The position numbers were made by a program, and so were the translations under genes. Below the pieces are notes generated by a model that saw only the letters and a list, made by a program, of their open reading frames with translations, did no database searches and was not told the origin of the DNA. From Hydrogenophaga sp. (GTDB lineage Bacteria > Pseudomonadota > Gammaproteobacteria > Burkholderiales > Burkholderiaceae_C), in the NCBI RefSeq assembly GCF_018780075.1, contig NZ_JADMKB010000003.1, positions 186,001-250,000 of the forward strand: DNA of 64,000 bases. The letters are read 5' to 3'. Each line of letters begins with the position of its first letter. Position 1 is the stretch's first letter. Positions 47,882-57,171 of the stretch are shown here, one piece after another.

Positions 47882-49414
47882 GTGCTGACAACAAACACGG
47901 CTGCAGAACTGTTTCGGCACCTGAGCACGGAGAAAGCCGTGCTCTACCGAAGCATCATGGACGTTTTCGCTGCGGCCAAGCGGCAGTACCGCCTCCAGTT
48001 GCGGCCTGACGAGGTGCTCGCCGAAGCCAACTGGCCCGGTTCACCACCTCGCTTCGAAGAAGTGAGCAGCGCCCTGGCCCAACTGGCCGAGTGGGGCAAC
48101 CTCGAATCTCAGCCCGACACCGCACGCGTATCGTCGCTGAACGACTTCTACCGTGCCCGGTTTCTCTATCGCCTGTCCCACGGAGGCGAGGCGGTGGAAG
48201 CCGGTCTGGCGGTCTTTTTCCAGACCCTGTACCGTCGCGCCGAACTGCAGACCGTTGCCCTGGAAGACATCACCAGCCGCCTTCTGGCGTTGCGTCAACT
48301 GGTTGACGACACCACATCACCCGATGGTCCTGACGTCGCCAAGATGCATGAGGTGCTGCGCGATTTGGTACGCGTTTTTGAGGACCTGGCCGAAAACGCA
48401 CAAGCCTTCATGGCCGGCGTGGCCCGCAGCCTGGAGCTGCAGCAAGCGGATGCGAATGCGGTCATCACCTACAAGCGGCGCCTGATCGACTACCTTGAAC
48501 GGTTCATGGGCGATCTGGTCCGCCGTTCAGAGGCCATTGCCCAGCTCATTCAATACCTCTCCTCCCGCATCGATCACATCTTTCTGCAGATTGCCGAGCG
48601 CGAGGCCACCGATGCAGCACCGGGTGATGCCCAAGACCAGATCGACGAAAAAATGCGTCGCTGGCAGGGCTGGCGAGAGCGATGGAAAGGACTTCAAGGC
48701 TGGTTCCTGTCAACGGGTTCGGAGCCCCCTCAAGCGGAACTGCTGCGCGCCCGGGCGCGTGCCGCGATCCCCCAGTTGCTGGGCGCCATCGCGGCCATGA
48801 ACGAACGACGCAGCGGGCGCAGCGACCGTTCGGCGGACTTTCGGATGCTCGCCCAGTGGTTTGCGGCTTGCGAAACCGAGAGCGAGGCGCACCGCCTTGC
48901 GCGGGCAGCTTTTGCGCTCCAGCCTGCCCGACATTTTTCGCTGAACCCGCAGTCTGAAGACGACATTCCCGCGAGCACCTCCTGGCTGGATGCGCCGCCT
49001 TTACGGATCAGCCCGCGTTTGCGTGAGTACGGGGAAGCAGCGCCCCGCGGCCCGCTGGCCCGGGTGCGTGACCGCAGCGAAGAACGGGCGCTGATGGCAC
49101 AACAGCTCTCGGAAGAATCGCGCCAGGTGGAGGCGGCACGGCAACGTCTGGCCACCGGTCAACCGATCAAGCTGTCTGAACTGGGCGATCTGGACACGCA
49201 CGCATTTGGCTTGTTCCTCAGCCTGCTCGGTGAAGCATTGGCCGAGCAGGCACACCCGGATCAAATTGTGGAGCGCCAGACAGGTGACGGACTCCTCCAC
49301 ATACGGATGGAGCCCCTGGAGTCGGACAGTCGTGCCCGCATCTCCACATCCAGCGGGGTGTTCTCTGGCCGGGATCACCTGCTCACGATCTCCCTGACCC
49401 AGGAGTCGATGTGA
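47882..49414 (+). CDS. jetA: Wadjet anti-plasmid system protein JetA (DUF2397/TIGR02677)
   Basis: 510 residues from a GTG start at 47882 that has a strong AAGGAGG upstream; a longer frame from 47711 adds a Cys/Arg-rich leader with no family likeness. Features: LFRHLSTEKAVLYRSIMDV at the start and long helices in the middle, the kleisin-like subunit of the JetABC SMC complex. The system senses and cleaves closed circular DNA such as plasmids. It begins a four-gene, tightly coupled operon; its stop overlaps the GTG of jetB. The upstream 290 bp contain its promoter but no clear motif. Confidence 0.88.
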   Translation: MLTTNTAAELFRHLSTEKAVLYRSIMDVFAAAKRQYRLQLRPDEVLAEANWPGSPPRFEEVSSALAQLAEWGNLESQPDTARVSSLNDFYRARFLYRLSHGGEAVEAGLAVFFQTLYRRAELQTVALEDITSRLLALRQLVDDTTSPDGPDVAKMHEVLRDLVRVFEDLAENAQAFMAGVARSLELQQADANAVITYKRRLIDYLERFMGDLVRRSEAIAQLIQYLSSRIDHIFLQIAEREATDAAPGDAQDQIDEKMRRWQGWRERWKGLQGWFLSTGSEPPQAELLRARARAAIPQLLGAIAAMNERRSGRSDRSADFRMLAQWFAACETESEAHRLARAAFALQPARHFSLNPQSEDDIPASTSWLDAPPLRISPRLREYGEAAPRGPLARVRDRSEERALMAQQLSEESRQVEAARQRLATGQPIKLSELGDLDTHAFGLFLSLLGEALAEQAHPDQIVERQTGDGLLHIRMEPLESDSRARISTSSGVFSGRDHLLTISLTQESM

Positions 49415-50682
49415 ACATTCGCGTTGCGCCACGACAAGAAAACCAGCGCATTGGGGATCTCCAGAAGGCGCAGCAGCAAGACGAGTTCAGCAGAGGCTTG
49501 CGTGCACTGTTGATGCGCCCCTTGATGGCAGCAGGACACGAGGACTTTTCTGCAGTGCGCCGCCAGGCCGAACGGTTGAGAGACTGGTTCGCCAGGGAAA
49601 CCGGCTGGCCACTGCACGTGGACCGCGAGGGAGCGCGACTGTTCAAGCGACCCGCCAACCTCAGCGATGACACGAGGGGTATACCTTCCTACGACAAGCG
49701 CCGCTATGTGTTGCTCTGTCTGGCTTGCGCCGTGCTGGAGCGCGCCGACCCTCAGATCACGCTTCAACTGCTTGGTGAACGCATGATGCAGTGGGCATCA
49801 GAAGCCACGCTGCAATCGCGAGGCTTTGAGTTCACGCTTCGCACTGCCGCAGATCGGCGTGACCTGGTCGCTGTCTGCAGAACCTTGCTGGAGTACGGCG
49901 TCTTGCAACGCGTTGCAGGCGAGGAAGAAGGCTTCATTCACGATGGCAATGGCACCCAGCACGACGCGCTCTACGACGTGCAACGGCGAATGCTTGCAGG
50001 CATGTTGGCCGCTGTGCGTGGTCCCTCGACCTGGCGCCCCGAGGATGCACCCATTGGGTTCGAGGACCGCCTGCGGTCTCTGGTTGTCGAACACCAGGTC
50101 GAGAGCGAACAAGGGCGACGTGACACCTTGCGCCATCACCTTGCTCGGCGCCTGTTGGACGACCCCGTGATCTACACCGCCTCGCTCGATCCGGATGTGC
50201 AAGCGTATTTCATCAATCAGCGGGGCACCATGGCCAGCCGCCTCTGCGAAGCGGCCGCCCTAACCGCTGAGCAACGTGCCGAAGGGCTGGCGCTGACCGA
50301 CGAGTCCGGTCAGTTGACCGATGTCTCGATGCCTGCAGAAGGCACCGAAGCGCATGCCACGCTGCTGGTGGCCGAACATCTTGCCCTGCGTCTGCGTCTC
50401 GATTCCGGATCTGCAGGAACCACGGACGAAGCGGTTGCAGCTTTCTTGCGTGGCGCCGTCGAGCGGTATGGCCGCTATTGGCGAAAGTCGGTACGGGAGC
50501 CCGGCGCGGAACGAGAGCTGGCCGACATCGCGCTGGACAGGCTCTACAAGCTCCAACTGGTCCATCGCGAGGAAGGTTGGATTCATCCCCGTCCAGCCAT
50601 CGCAAGATTTGCGCTCGGAGAAACCCAGGTGCGCCCGCCCACATCACGCCCCGGCCGTCCAGATACGCTTTTTGACGAATGA
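49411..50682 (+). CDS. jetB: Wadjet protein JetB (DUF2398/TIGR02678)
   Basis: 423 residues, GTG start in a four-base overlap with jetA. A winged-helix-rich KITE-like protein: FSRGLRALLMRPLMA near the start, then SYDKRRYVLLCLACAVLERA, FEFTLRTAADRRDLVAVCR. It bridges the kleisin and SMC heads. Length and order match the family. Its stop overlaps jetC (ATGA). Confidence 0.9.
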   Translation: MNIRVAPRQENQRIGDLQKAQQQDEFSRGLRALLMRPLMAAGHEDFSAVRRQAERLRDWFARETGWPLHVDREGARLFKRPANLSDDTRGIPSYDKRRYVLLCLACAVLERADPQITLQLLGERMMQWASEATLQSRGFEFTLRTAADRRDLVAVCRTLLEYGVLQRVAGEEEGFIHDGNGTQHDALYDVQRRMLAGMLAAVRGPSTWRPEDAPIGFEDRLRSLVVEHQVESEQGRRDTLRHHLARRLLDDPVIYTASLDPDVQAYFINQRGTMASRLCEAAALTAEQRAEGLALTDESGQLTDVSMPAEGTEAHATLLVAEHLALRLRLDSGSAGTTDEAVAAFLRGAVERYGRYWRKSVREPGAERELADIALDRLYKLQLVHREEGWIHPRPAIARFALGETQVRPPTSRPGRPDTLFDE

Positions 50683-53600
50683 CAGACGCCCTCTTCACTC
50701 CATCGCCGTCACATCGCCCTGCCCTGCCCGAACCTCATCGGGAGCGCTGGCAGCCGCTGAGGCTGGGTCTGGTCGAACTCTTTCACTACGACAGCGAGGA
50801 ATTCTGGTTCAGGGACGGTCATCTGCTCCTGCGAGGCAACAACGGAACAGGCAAGTCCAAGGTGCTTTCGCTGACCTTGCCATTCTTGTTCGATGCCCAA
50901 TTGCGGCCATCACGCATTGAGCCCGATGGCGACAACGGGAAGAAGATGGCCTGGAACCTGCTGATGAGTTCCTATCAGCGACGCATCGGCTACACCTGGA
51001 TCGAATTTGGTCGCCGGACCGCAGATGGTGCTTCACACTACCTCACCCTGGGCGCAGGCCTGTCAGCTGCGGTGGGGAAAACACAGGTGGACAGCTGGTT
51101 TTTTATCCTTGAAGGCGGGGCCAACGGCGCGGATCCCCGCATTGGCCAGGATATCTGGCTCACCAATGAACAGAAAATGGTTCTTACCCGGGAGCGCTTG
51201 CGCGACGCGGTTGAAGGACAGGGTCGAGGCAAGATTTTCGAGAACGCACACAGCTACCGCCGCGCAGTCGATGAGCGCTTGTTCAAGATTGGGACCAAGC
51301 GCTATGAAGCGTTGATGGACACCCTGATCCAGCTGCGCCAGCCCCAGTTGTCAAAGAAGCCGGACGAAGCAGGGCTGTCGCATGCATTGACCGAGGCGCT
51401 ACCGCCCATGCCCATTGAGCTGCTCGGAGATGTGGCTGAGGCTCTCAACCAGTTGGAGGAGGACCGTATCCAGTTGGAGGACATCCGCTCACTGGAACGT
51501 GCCATCAATCACTTCGAACAGCGCTACCGCACGTATGCAGGCACGGTGACGCGACGTCAAACCCGAGAGCTCAGGCAGGCCCAGACGGGGTTCGACAAGG
51601 CGAGCGAAGGACGCAACAAGGCCCATGTGGATTTGAAGGAGGCCCAGGACGCAGAAGTCCTGGCCCAAACCGATCACGCGGAGACCAAACAGATTTTGGC
51701 CGCTGCCAGGACCCGCCTGCAAACGCTTCAAAGCGATCCGGCCAATCAAGACGCCAACCGCCTGAGTCAGGCAGAAATCGATGCCAAGGAACGGAAAGCC
51801 GAGGCCGAAGCCGCCGAAACGCTCCGCAATCAGGCAAAGAAAAACCTGGACAGAGAGGAAGAGCGCAGCCGCCAGTTAAACCAGCGCTCAACAGCGGCCA
51901 AGAGCGAGCTCCTGACAGCAAGAGCTCATTGCGCCGAAGCAGCAGAAACGGCGGGTACGGTGTCCTCGCTCACGGACAACCTGCTGATCACCCTCGTGCC
52001 GGAAGATCTGCCCCAGCTGGCTCCTGCAGAAATCCAGCAAGCGGCAACTCTGCTGCGCAATGCCACCAGCAAACGCCGGGAGGACATTCGTCACCTGGAG
52101 TCGCGACATACGGCGGTGAATGTCAAGCAACAGGCTCTGGTCAATCTGCAGGCCTCGCAACGTGATCGCCAGGCAGAGCTGGAAGAAGCGGCTGAGCGAC
52201 GGGCCGTGGCCGACCTGGACACCGAAACTGCTGGCAACGAGCTGATCGACGCTTGGCACACCCATTGTTCCAACCTGGTCCACCTTCACCTTGACCAAGT
52301 TGCACCACTGGAACAACTTGTCGATTGGGTTGCATGTCCAGAAGGTGCAAACCACATTCAAGAGGCATTGACCGAGGCGTATCGGAAATCGACCCAACGC
52401 CATGCCGCCCAGCACTCGGCGTTGACCACCCAACAGAACACCCTCCAGTCCGAACAGGAAACGCTCAGCACTGAAAGGGATCGGCTGCTCGCCGGACACG
52501 ATGCGGTTCCCACGCCACCAGCCATGCGCGCCGCAGGGATCCGCGATGGACGTCCAGGGGCTCCGTTGTGGCGACTGGTGGACTTTCAGCCGGATCTCGA
52601 CGCGAAACAGCGAGCGGGATTGGAGGCCGCGCTTGAAGCCTCGGGCCTGCTGGACGCCTGGCTGTCGCCCGACGGTGCATTGGTAGACGCCAATGGTGTG
52701 CAGTTGCTTGACAGCTCATGGGTGCGTCGCCCGCCGATCCCTGGCCACCACCTTGCGAGTGCGCTGCACCCCGACGTCCCTGACGACAGCGCAGTGACCG
52801 CTGAACTGGTCGCGTCCTTGCTTGCCACCGTAGCGTATGGGTCGGAAGATCACGGCGAGAGCGAGTCGTGGGTCAGCGAGCGAGGCGGTTACCGCTTAGG
52901 TGCTCTCGCCGGCGCCTGGCAGAAGCCACAGGCTGTCTACATTGGTCATACAGCCCGCGCGAACGCACGACAACGACGCCTCAACGAGATTGCCGACCGT
53001 CTGGAGGAGATCGTCTCGCTACTGGAAGAGTTGCAAGAAAATTTCCTGCGCCTCGCACAGGATGGACAAGAGGCAGAGCGTGAATGGAAGGACGCGCCTT
53101 CCGACCATTCGCTGCGCGCGGCGATTCTCGCTGCGGCCAGTGCGGAGCGGGAAGTGCTCCAGGCCCGTCAGCGTCTTGACGCCGCGGATGCCCAATGTCG
53201 AACCGCTGAAGCGGAGCTTCAGTCCGCCCGAGAGACCTTGGAGCGCGACGCCGCTGACCTTCAATTGCCTACGGTGCTTGCGGACTTGTCGCCCATCAAC
53301 GAAGCATTGGACCGATTCGCCAACGCTCATCAGCAACTGACCCTGGCAACACGGGAATGGTGCAGTGCCTGGCCCGAGTACCAGACACAACAGGAGCGTG
53401 AGAAAGAGGCCATGGAGGCCTTGAGCGAACGGGCGGCGTCGCTCCTCACTGCCAGCGAGCGAGCATCTGAATCTGCGGCGCGCTATGAGGTCCTAAGAGG
53501 AATGATCGGCGCCAAGGTTGAAACACTGCGTCAACAGCTACAAGATGCGTCCGCAGAGGTCTCAATCGCTGATGAAGCGTGGGAGGCCGCCCAGTCTGCC

Positions 53601-54848
53601 CTGACAACGGCCAGCGAGAAGCGCGCGGTGGCAGCAAGCCAGGCAGATGCCGCCGATGCCGTGCTGGCCGAGCGAGCGACCACCCGGGCGCATGCCATAG
53701 AACGCCTGCAGCGCTTCACCGAGAGCAGCTTGCTGGCGTCCGCTCTTCCGGACTTTCCGGTTCCGGACGGGACGATCCCTTGGACCATTGACCCGGCCCT
53801 GAGCCTCGCTCGCCGGGCTGAACAGGCCCTCGCCCACATCGCAGACGACGAAGCTGCATGGGGCCGTATTCAACGGCTGGTCGCTGAAGACCTGACAGAG
53901 TTGCAGCGATCACTCAGTTCGCTGGGCCATCAGGCGACCTCGGAACCCAATGACTGGGGATTCTCTGTTCATGTCATCTACCTGAACAGGCCTGAGCGAC
54001 CCGACGCACTGTCCAATCGGCTGGCCGACGAGATTGCGCAACGCAGCGAATTGCTCACAGCCAAAGAACGAGAGGTTCTGGAGAACCACTTGCAGGCGGA
54101 AATCGCTGCCGAGATTCAGCGCCTGATGCGCGCGGCCGACAAGCAGGTGGATGCCATCAATGAGGAGCTCCGCAAACGCCCAACGTCCACGGGGGTGCGC
54201 TACCGTTTGCAGTGGCTCCCTCTGACACCGGAACAGGGCGCACCCACCGGTCTTGAAGTCGCCCGCGAACGCTTGCTCAACCGAAGTGCCGACATGTGGT
54301 CGGCCGAAGACCGCAGCGTGGTGGGGGCCATGCTTCAGCAGCAAATCGCGGCGGAGCGCGCGCAAGCAGACGCCGGCACCACAGGTTCAAGCTTGGTTGA
54401 GCAGTTGGCAAAGGCTCTGGACTATCGCCGCTGGCATCGGTTCAGCGTGCAAAGGCATCAAGATGGTCAATGGCGCAAGCTCTCTGGTCCAGCCTCCAGC
54501 GGGGAACGCGCACTCGGTCTGACTGTTCCCTTGTTTGCGGCCATTTCCAGCTTCTACGGACGAGGAGGCAGCCCATATGCGCCTCGCCTGATGTTGCTCG
54601 ATGAGGCATTTGCAGGCATCGACGACGCGGCCCGCGCACATTGCATGGGACTGATACGCGAGTTCGATCTGGATTTCGTGATCACCAGTGAGCGCGAATG
54701 GGCCTGTTATGCAGAACTGCCAGGCGTATCGATCTGCCAGCTCCAACGCCGCGAGGGCGTGGATGCTGTCTTCGTCTCTCGTTGGGCCTGGGATGGTCGA
54801 GCCAAGCGACAGGAAGAAGACCCGGACCGTCGCTTTCCCACACCGTGA
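50679..54848 (+). CDS. jetC: Wadjet SMC-like ATPase JetC (TIGR02680)
   Basis: 1389 residues. Walker A RGNNGTGKSK is at about 52-61; long coiled-coil regions (about 280-480 and 850-1150) flank a hinge. In the last 120 residues the ABC signature SSGERALGLTVPL, Walker B LMLLDEAFAGID and the switch region ITSERE are intact, so it should be active. It is the motor that extrudes DNA loops before cleavage by JetD. No frameshift was seen across 4.2 kb. It overlaps jetB and is four bases from jetD. Confidence 0.94.
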   Translation: MTDALFTPSPSHRPALPEPHRERWQPLRLGLVELFHYDSEEFWFRDGHLLLRGNNGTGKSKVLSLTLPFLFDAQLRPSRIEPDGDNGKKMAWNLLMSSYQRRIGYTWIEFGRRTADGASHYLTLGAGLSAAVGKTQVDSWFFILEGGANGADPRIGQDIWLTNEQKMVLTRERLRDAVEGQGRGKIFENAHSYRRAVDERLFKIGTKRYEALMDTLIQLRQPQLSKKPDEAGLSHALTEALPPMPIELLGDVAEALNQLEEDRIQLEDIRSLERAINHFEQRYRTYAGTVTRRQTRELRQAQTGFDKASEGRNKAHVDLKEAQDAEVLAQTDHAETKQILAAARTRLQTLQSDPANQDANRLSQAEIDAKERKAEAEAAETLRNQAKKNLDREEERSRQLNQRSTAAKSELLTARAHCAEAAETAGTVSSLTDNLLITLVPEDLPQLAPAEIQQAATLLRNATSKRREDIRHLESRHTAVNVKQQALVNLQASQRDRQAELEEAAERRAVADLDTETAGNELIDAWHTHCSNLVHLHLDQVAPLEQLVDWVACPEGANHIQEALTEAYRKSTQRHAAQHSALTTQQNTLQSEQETLSTERDRLLAGHDAVPTPPAMRAAGIRDGRPGAPLWRLVDFQPDLDAKQRAGLEAALEASGLLDAWLSPDGALVDANGVQLLDSSWVRRPPIPGHHLASALHPDVPDDSAVTAELVASLLATVAYGSEDHGESESWVSERGGYRLGALAGAWQKPQAVYIGHTARANARQRRLNEIADRLEEIVSLLEELQENFLRLAQDGQEAEREWKDAPSDHSLRAAILAAASAEREVLQARQRLDAADAQCRTAEAELQSARETLERDAADLQLPTVLADLSPINEALDRFANAHQQLTLATREWCSAWPEYQTQQEREKEAMEALSERAASLLTASERASESAARYEVLRGMIGAKVETLRQQLQDASAEVSIADEAWEAAQSALTTASEKRAVAASQADAADAVLAERATTRAHAIERLQRFTESSLLASALPDFPVPDGTIPWTIDPALSLARRAEQALAHIADDEAAWGRIQRLVAEDLTELQRSLSSLGHQATSEPNDWGFSVHVIYLNRPERPDALSNRLADEIAQRSELLTAKEREVLENHLQAEIAAEIQRLMRAADKQVDAINEELRKRPTSTGVRYRLQWLPLTPEQGAPTGLEVARERLLNRSADMWSAEDRSVVGAMLQQQIAAERAQADAGTTGSSLVEQLAKALDYRRWHRFSVQRHQDGQWRKLSGPASSGERALGLTVPLFAAISSFYGRGGSPYAPRLMLLDEAFAGIDDAARAHCMGLIREFDLDFVITSEREWACYAELPGVSICQLQRREGVDAVFVSRWAWDGRAKRQEEDPDRRFPTP

Positions 54849-54852
54849 TCAC

Positions 54853-56151
54853 ATGGCGAACGATCCCACTTTCGATCCAAGGCTGATCAGAAGGCTCGGG
54901 GGCGCCGAGCTTGCTGAGTTGCGTCGGCGGATGAGGCGGCATTTCGAGCGGTATGGACGCGATCCAGAAAAATCGGGCTTCCACCTGACCAACCTGAGCG
55001 CCGTTGAATACGAGGCGTTGGCTCTGCTCATCGGTCTCCCGCCCCGCTCCACCCGATCTGTCCGAATCAACATCGCCCGGTTCGACGCAGCTTTGCAGGA
55101 GGCGGGCATAGCCAACTCGCTTCAAGAAGCCTTGGAAACGCTGGATGGCCCCATCGTGAACCGAGCAGAGGCCAAGGCCGAGCTGCAGTCACGCTGGACC
55201 AGCGTTACCGACAGTCACGGGCTTCACCCCTCGCTGCACGCGTGGTTGCAGGGATCATCAGCCGTCGGCCTGCTCAAGCGCGTGTCCAAACAAGAACCTC
55301 AAACCGCTCACCAACTGCTGCAACAAGCGCACGCGGTCATGCAACATCTGCCAGCCCAGGGTTTGACACGCGCCCAACTGGCCGCCGATGCGCTCGGCAA
55401 TGCCCACTCCCTCGACAATGGACAAGCGGTGGCCACGGTTGTGCTGGCCGCATTGCAACATGGCGCCAACACCGATGAGCAGGAGCAATCCACTTCTGAG
55501 GAAGCCACAGACGAAGCAGATGGCGCTCGTCGACCCAGCGAGAGGGTGCGAGATGTCTGGGCTCGATCGGGCGTGCTCGTCAACGAGTTGGCCCGCCCTG
55601 CCCTGTTTCTGAATCTGCCAGTCCGCACTCCGTCAAATGCGCCGGCCGCAGCAGGTGAACCAGGTTACCTTTCCCTGCGCCGCCTCGTGAGAACACCCCC
55701 TGCCTGGGATGTTGCGGATCAGATCATCTACGTCTGCGAGAACCCCAACATCGTCTCAATTGCAGCGGATCGACTGGGTGCTGCATGTGCCCCCCTAGTG
55801 TGCACCGAGGGCATGCCTGCTGCCGCACAGCGTGTGCTGTTGAAACAGCTGTCAGACGCGGGAGCCAAGCTGCTGTATCACGGAGACTTTGATTGGGCTG
55901 GTATTCACATCGCCAACAACGTCATGAAGCTCTGCGATGCACGCTCATGGCGATTTGGAGCCGAGGACTATCTCCAGGCAGTCAAGTCCCTCGCGGCCAA
56001 GGAGCGGGACCTGGAGGATGTGCGCATTGCCGCATCTTGGGACGCTGCTTTGGTCGATGCGATGCGATTGAAGGGGGTAGCCATCGCTGAAGAGGCTGTT
56101 GTCTCGCAACTGGTTGATGATCTGCGGCAGTTCGGGTCGAGCTCACATTGA
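54853..56151 (+). CDS. jetD: Wadjet nuclease JetD (DUF2399/TIGR02679, Toprim-like)
   Basis: 432 residues from ATG 54853. The C-terminal Toprim-like domain has YVCENPNIVSIAAD (Glu) and LLYHGDFDWAGIHI (Asp-x-Asp) near residues 290-365, as in topoisomerase VI subunit A. JetD nicks and cleaves the plasmid after loop extrusion by JetABC. With the other three genes the system is complete and apparently intact. It lies four bases after jetC. Confidence 0.9.
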   Translation: MANDPTFDPRLIRRLGGAELAELRRRMRRHFERYGRDPEKSGFHLTNLSAVEYEALALLIGLPPRSTRSVRINIARFDAALQEAGIANSLQEALETLDGPIVNRAEAKAELQSRWTSVTDSHGLHPSLHAWLQGSSAVGLLKRVSKQEPQTAHQLLQQAHAVMQHLPAQGLTRAQLAADALGNAHSLDNGQAVATVVLAALQHGANTDEQEQSTSEEATDEADGARRPSERVRDVWARSGVLVNELARPALFLNLPVRTPSNAPAAAGEPGYLSLRRLVRTPPAWDVADQIIYVCENPNIVSIAADRLGAACAPLVCTEGMPAAAQRVLLKQLSDAGAKLLYHGDFDWAGIHIANNVMKLCDARSWRFGAEDYLQAVKSLAAKERDLEDVRIAASWDAALVDAMRLKGVAIAEEAVVSQLVDDLRQFGSSSH

Positions 56152-56347
56152 TCACCGCATACCCTCGCGCGAGTCACACTGCGACTTTGCTCGGTGAATA
56201 TCAAGTGGATTGCCTCGCGAAAGAGCAGACATCAAATTTGAATGCCCGCACTCAGCGCCTAAGGCTGCCATGCTGGAGGGCTGCAGCGCTTGCGGCCTGA
56301 CCTGTGCAGAAACCGCTGGGTCAATACAGAATTTCTCTGGGAGTCTT

Positions 56348-57106
56348 ATGCCCGTTCTGCAAACTGCGAAATCTCACTTCGATACCGACTTGACGCGTGC
56401 CAGGATGCTCATGAACAACGCTGCGCTATTGCCTGCATGCGGAGACGACATGCTCCGGTCAGCGCTGATGTTCGCGGTCGGGGCGTGTGACGCATACTTT
56501 GCTGATGCCTATGCCGATGTCATCTCCAGAGTGCTGCGTGCGAAGGAGTTGCAGCCTGCCGTCGTGTTGCCAGATCGACTGAACAATCTACGAATCCCTG
56601 TGACCGCAATTCTTCGACAGACGTCGATGCCCGGATGGCGATGGCGGATGGCTGCCAGGGAACTCGTGGAGAAGGAGAACGTCCTCTCCTTTGCTCAGAT
56701 TTCAGGACTGTTCAACCAGTTCTTCCCAAAGCGGCGAGGCTTACTCAGCCGTGATCGAGTGCTGGGTTGGATCTCGGACCCGCAGGCAAAACACCGTCAT
56801 TTCGGGATAAGCGCAGCCCAACTGGCTGCCGTACCAGCCCCCAACGTGGACGCTCAAAAGGATAAGGCTCTGGCTCACTTTGAAGCGAGATTCGTCGCCA
56901 TCTTCCAGCGACGCCACGACTGCATCCACTGCTGTGACCGACCGAGGGTGGCCATCCAAACGATCAACCTGTTGGCGGTTCAGAAGAAGATCGAAGACGT
57001 GGAGTTTCTCGTAGACCGTTGCCACGCAGAACTTTGCGACCGATTTGCCACTTACCTAGACGACCTCGGCTTCAATCCCGGGACTCGCAACCAAGTGATG
57101 ACATAA
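56348..57106 (+). CDS. HEPN-like protein (RiboL-PSP type), defence-island gene
   Basis: 252 residues. The likely HEPN core is helical with an R-x4-H motif (RRHDCIHCCD, near residue 195), the catalytic motif of HEPN ribonucleases; the family ACDAYFADAYADVI near the N-terminus resembles RiboL-PSP-HEPN. ATG 56348 has GGGAG upstream. The next gene starts 65 bp later in the same direction and may be its partner. A toxin or RNA-cleaving role is inference from motif and context. Confidence 0.55.
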   Translation: MPVLQTAKSHFDTDLTRARMLMNNAALLPACGDDMLRSALMFAVGACDAYFADAYADVISRVLRAKELQPAVVLPDRLNNLRIPVTAILRQTSMPGWRWRMAARELVEKENVLSFAQISGLFNQFFPKRRGLLSRDRVLGWISDPQAKHRHFGISAAQLAAVPAPNVDAQKDKALAHFEARFVAIFQRRHDCIHCCDRPRVAIQTINLLAVQKKIEDVEFLVDRCHAELCDRFATYLDDLGFNPGTRNQVMT

Positions 57107-57171
57107 GGTACGGCTTCTGCGAAAGGAATGGCCTGCCCTCTCCCGGCACGCAACTTCGCGATAATGCTTGC

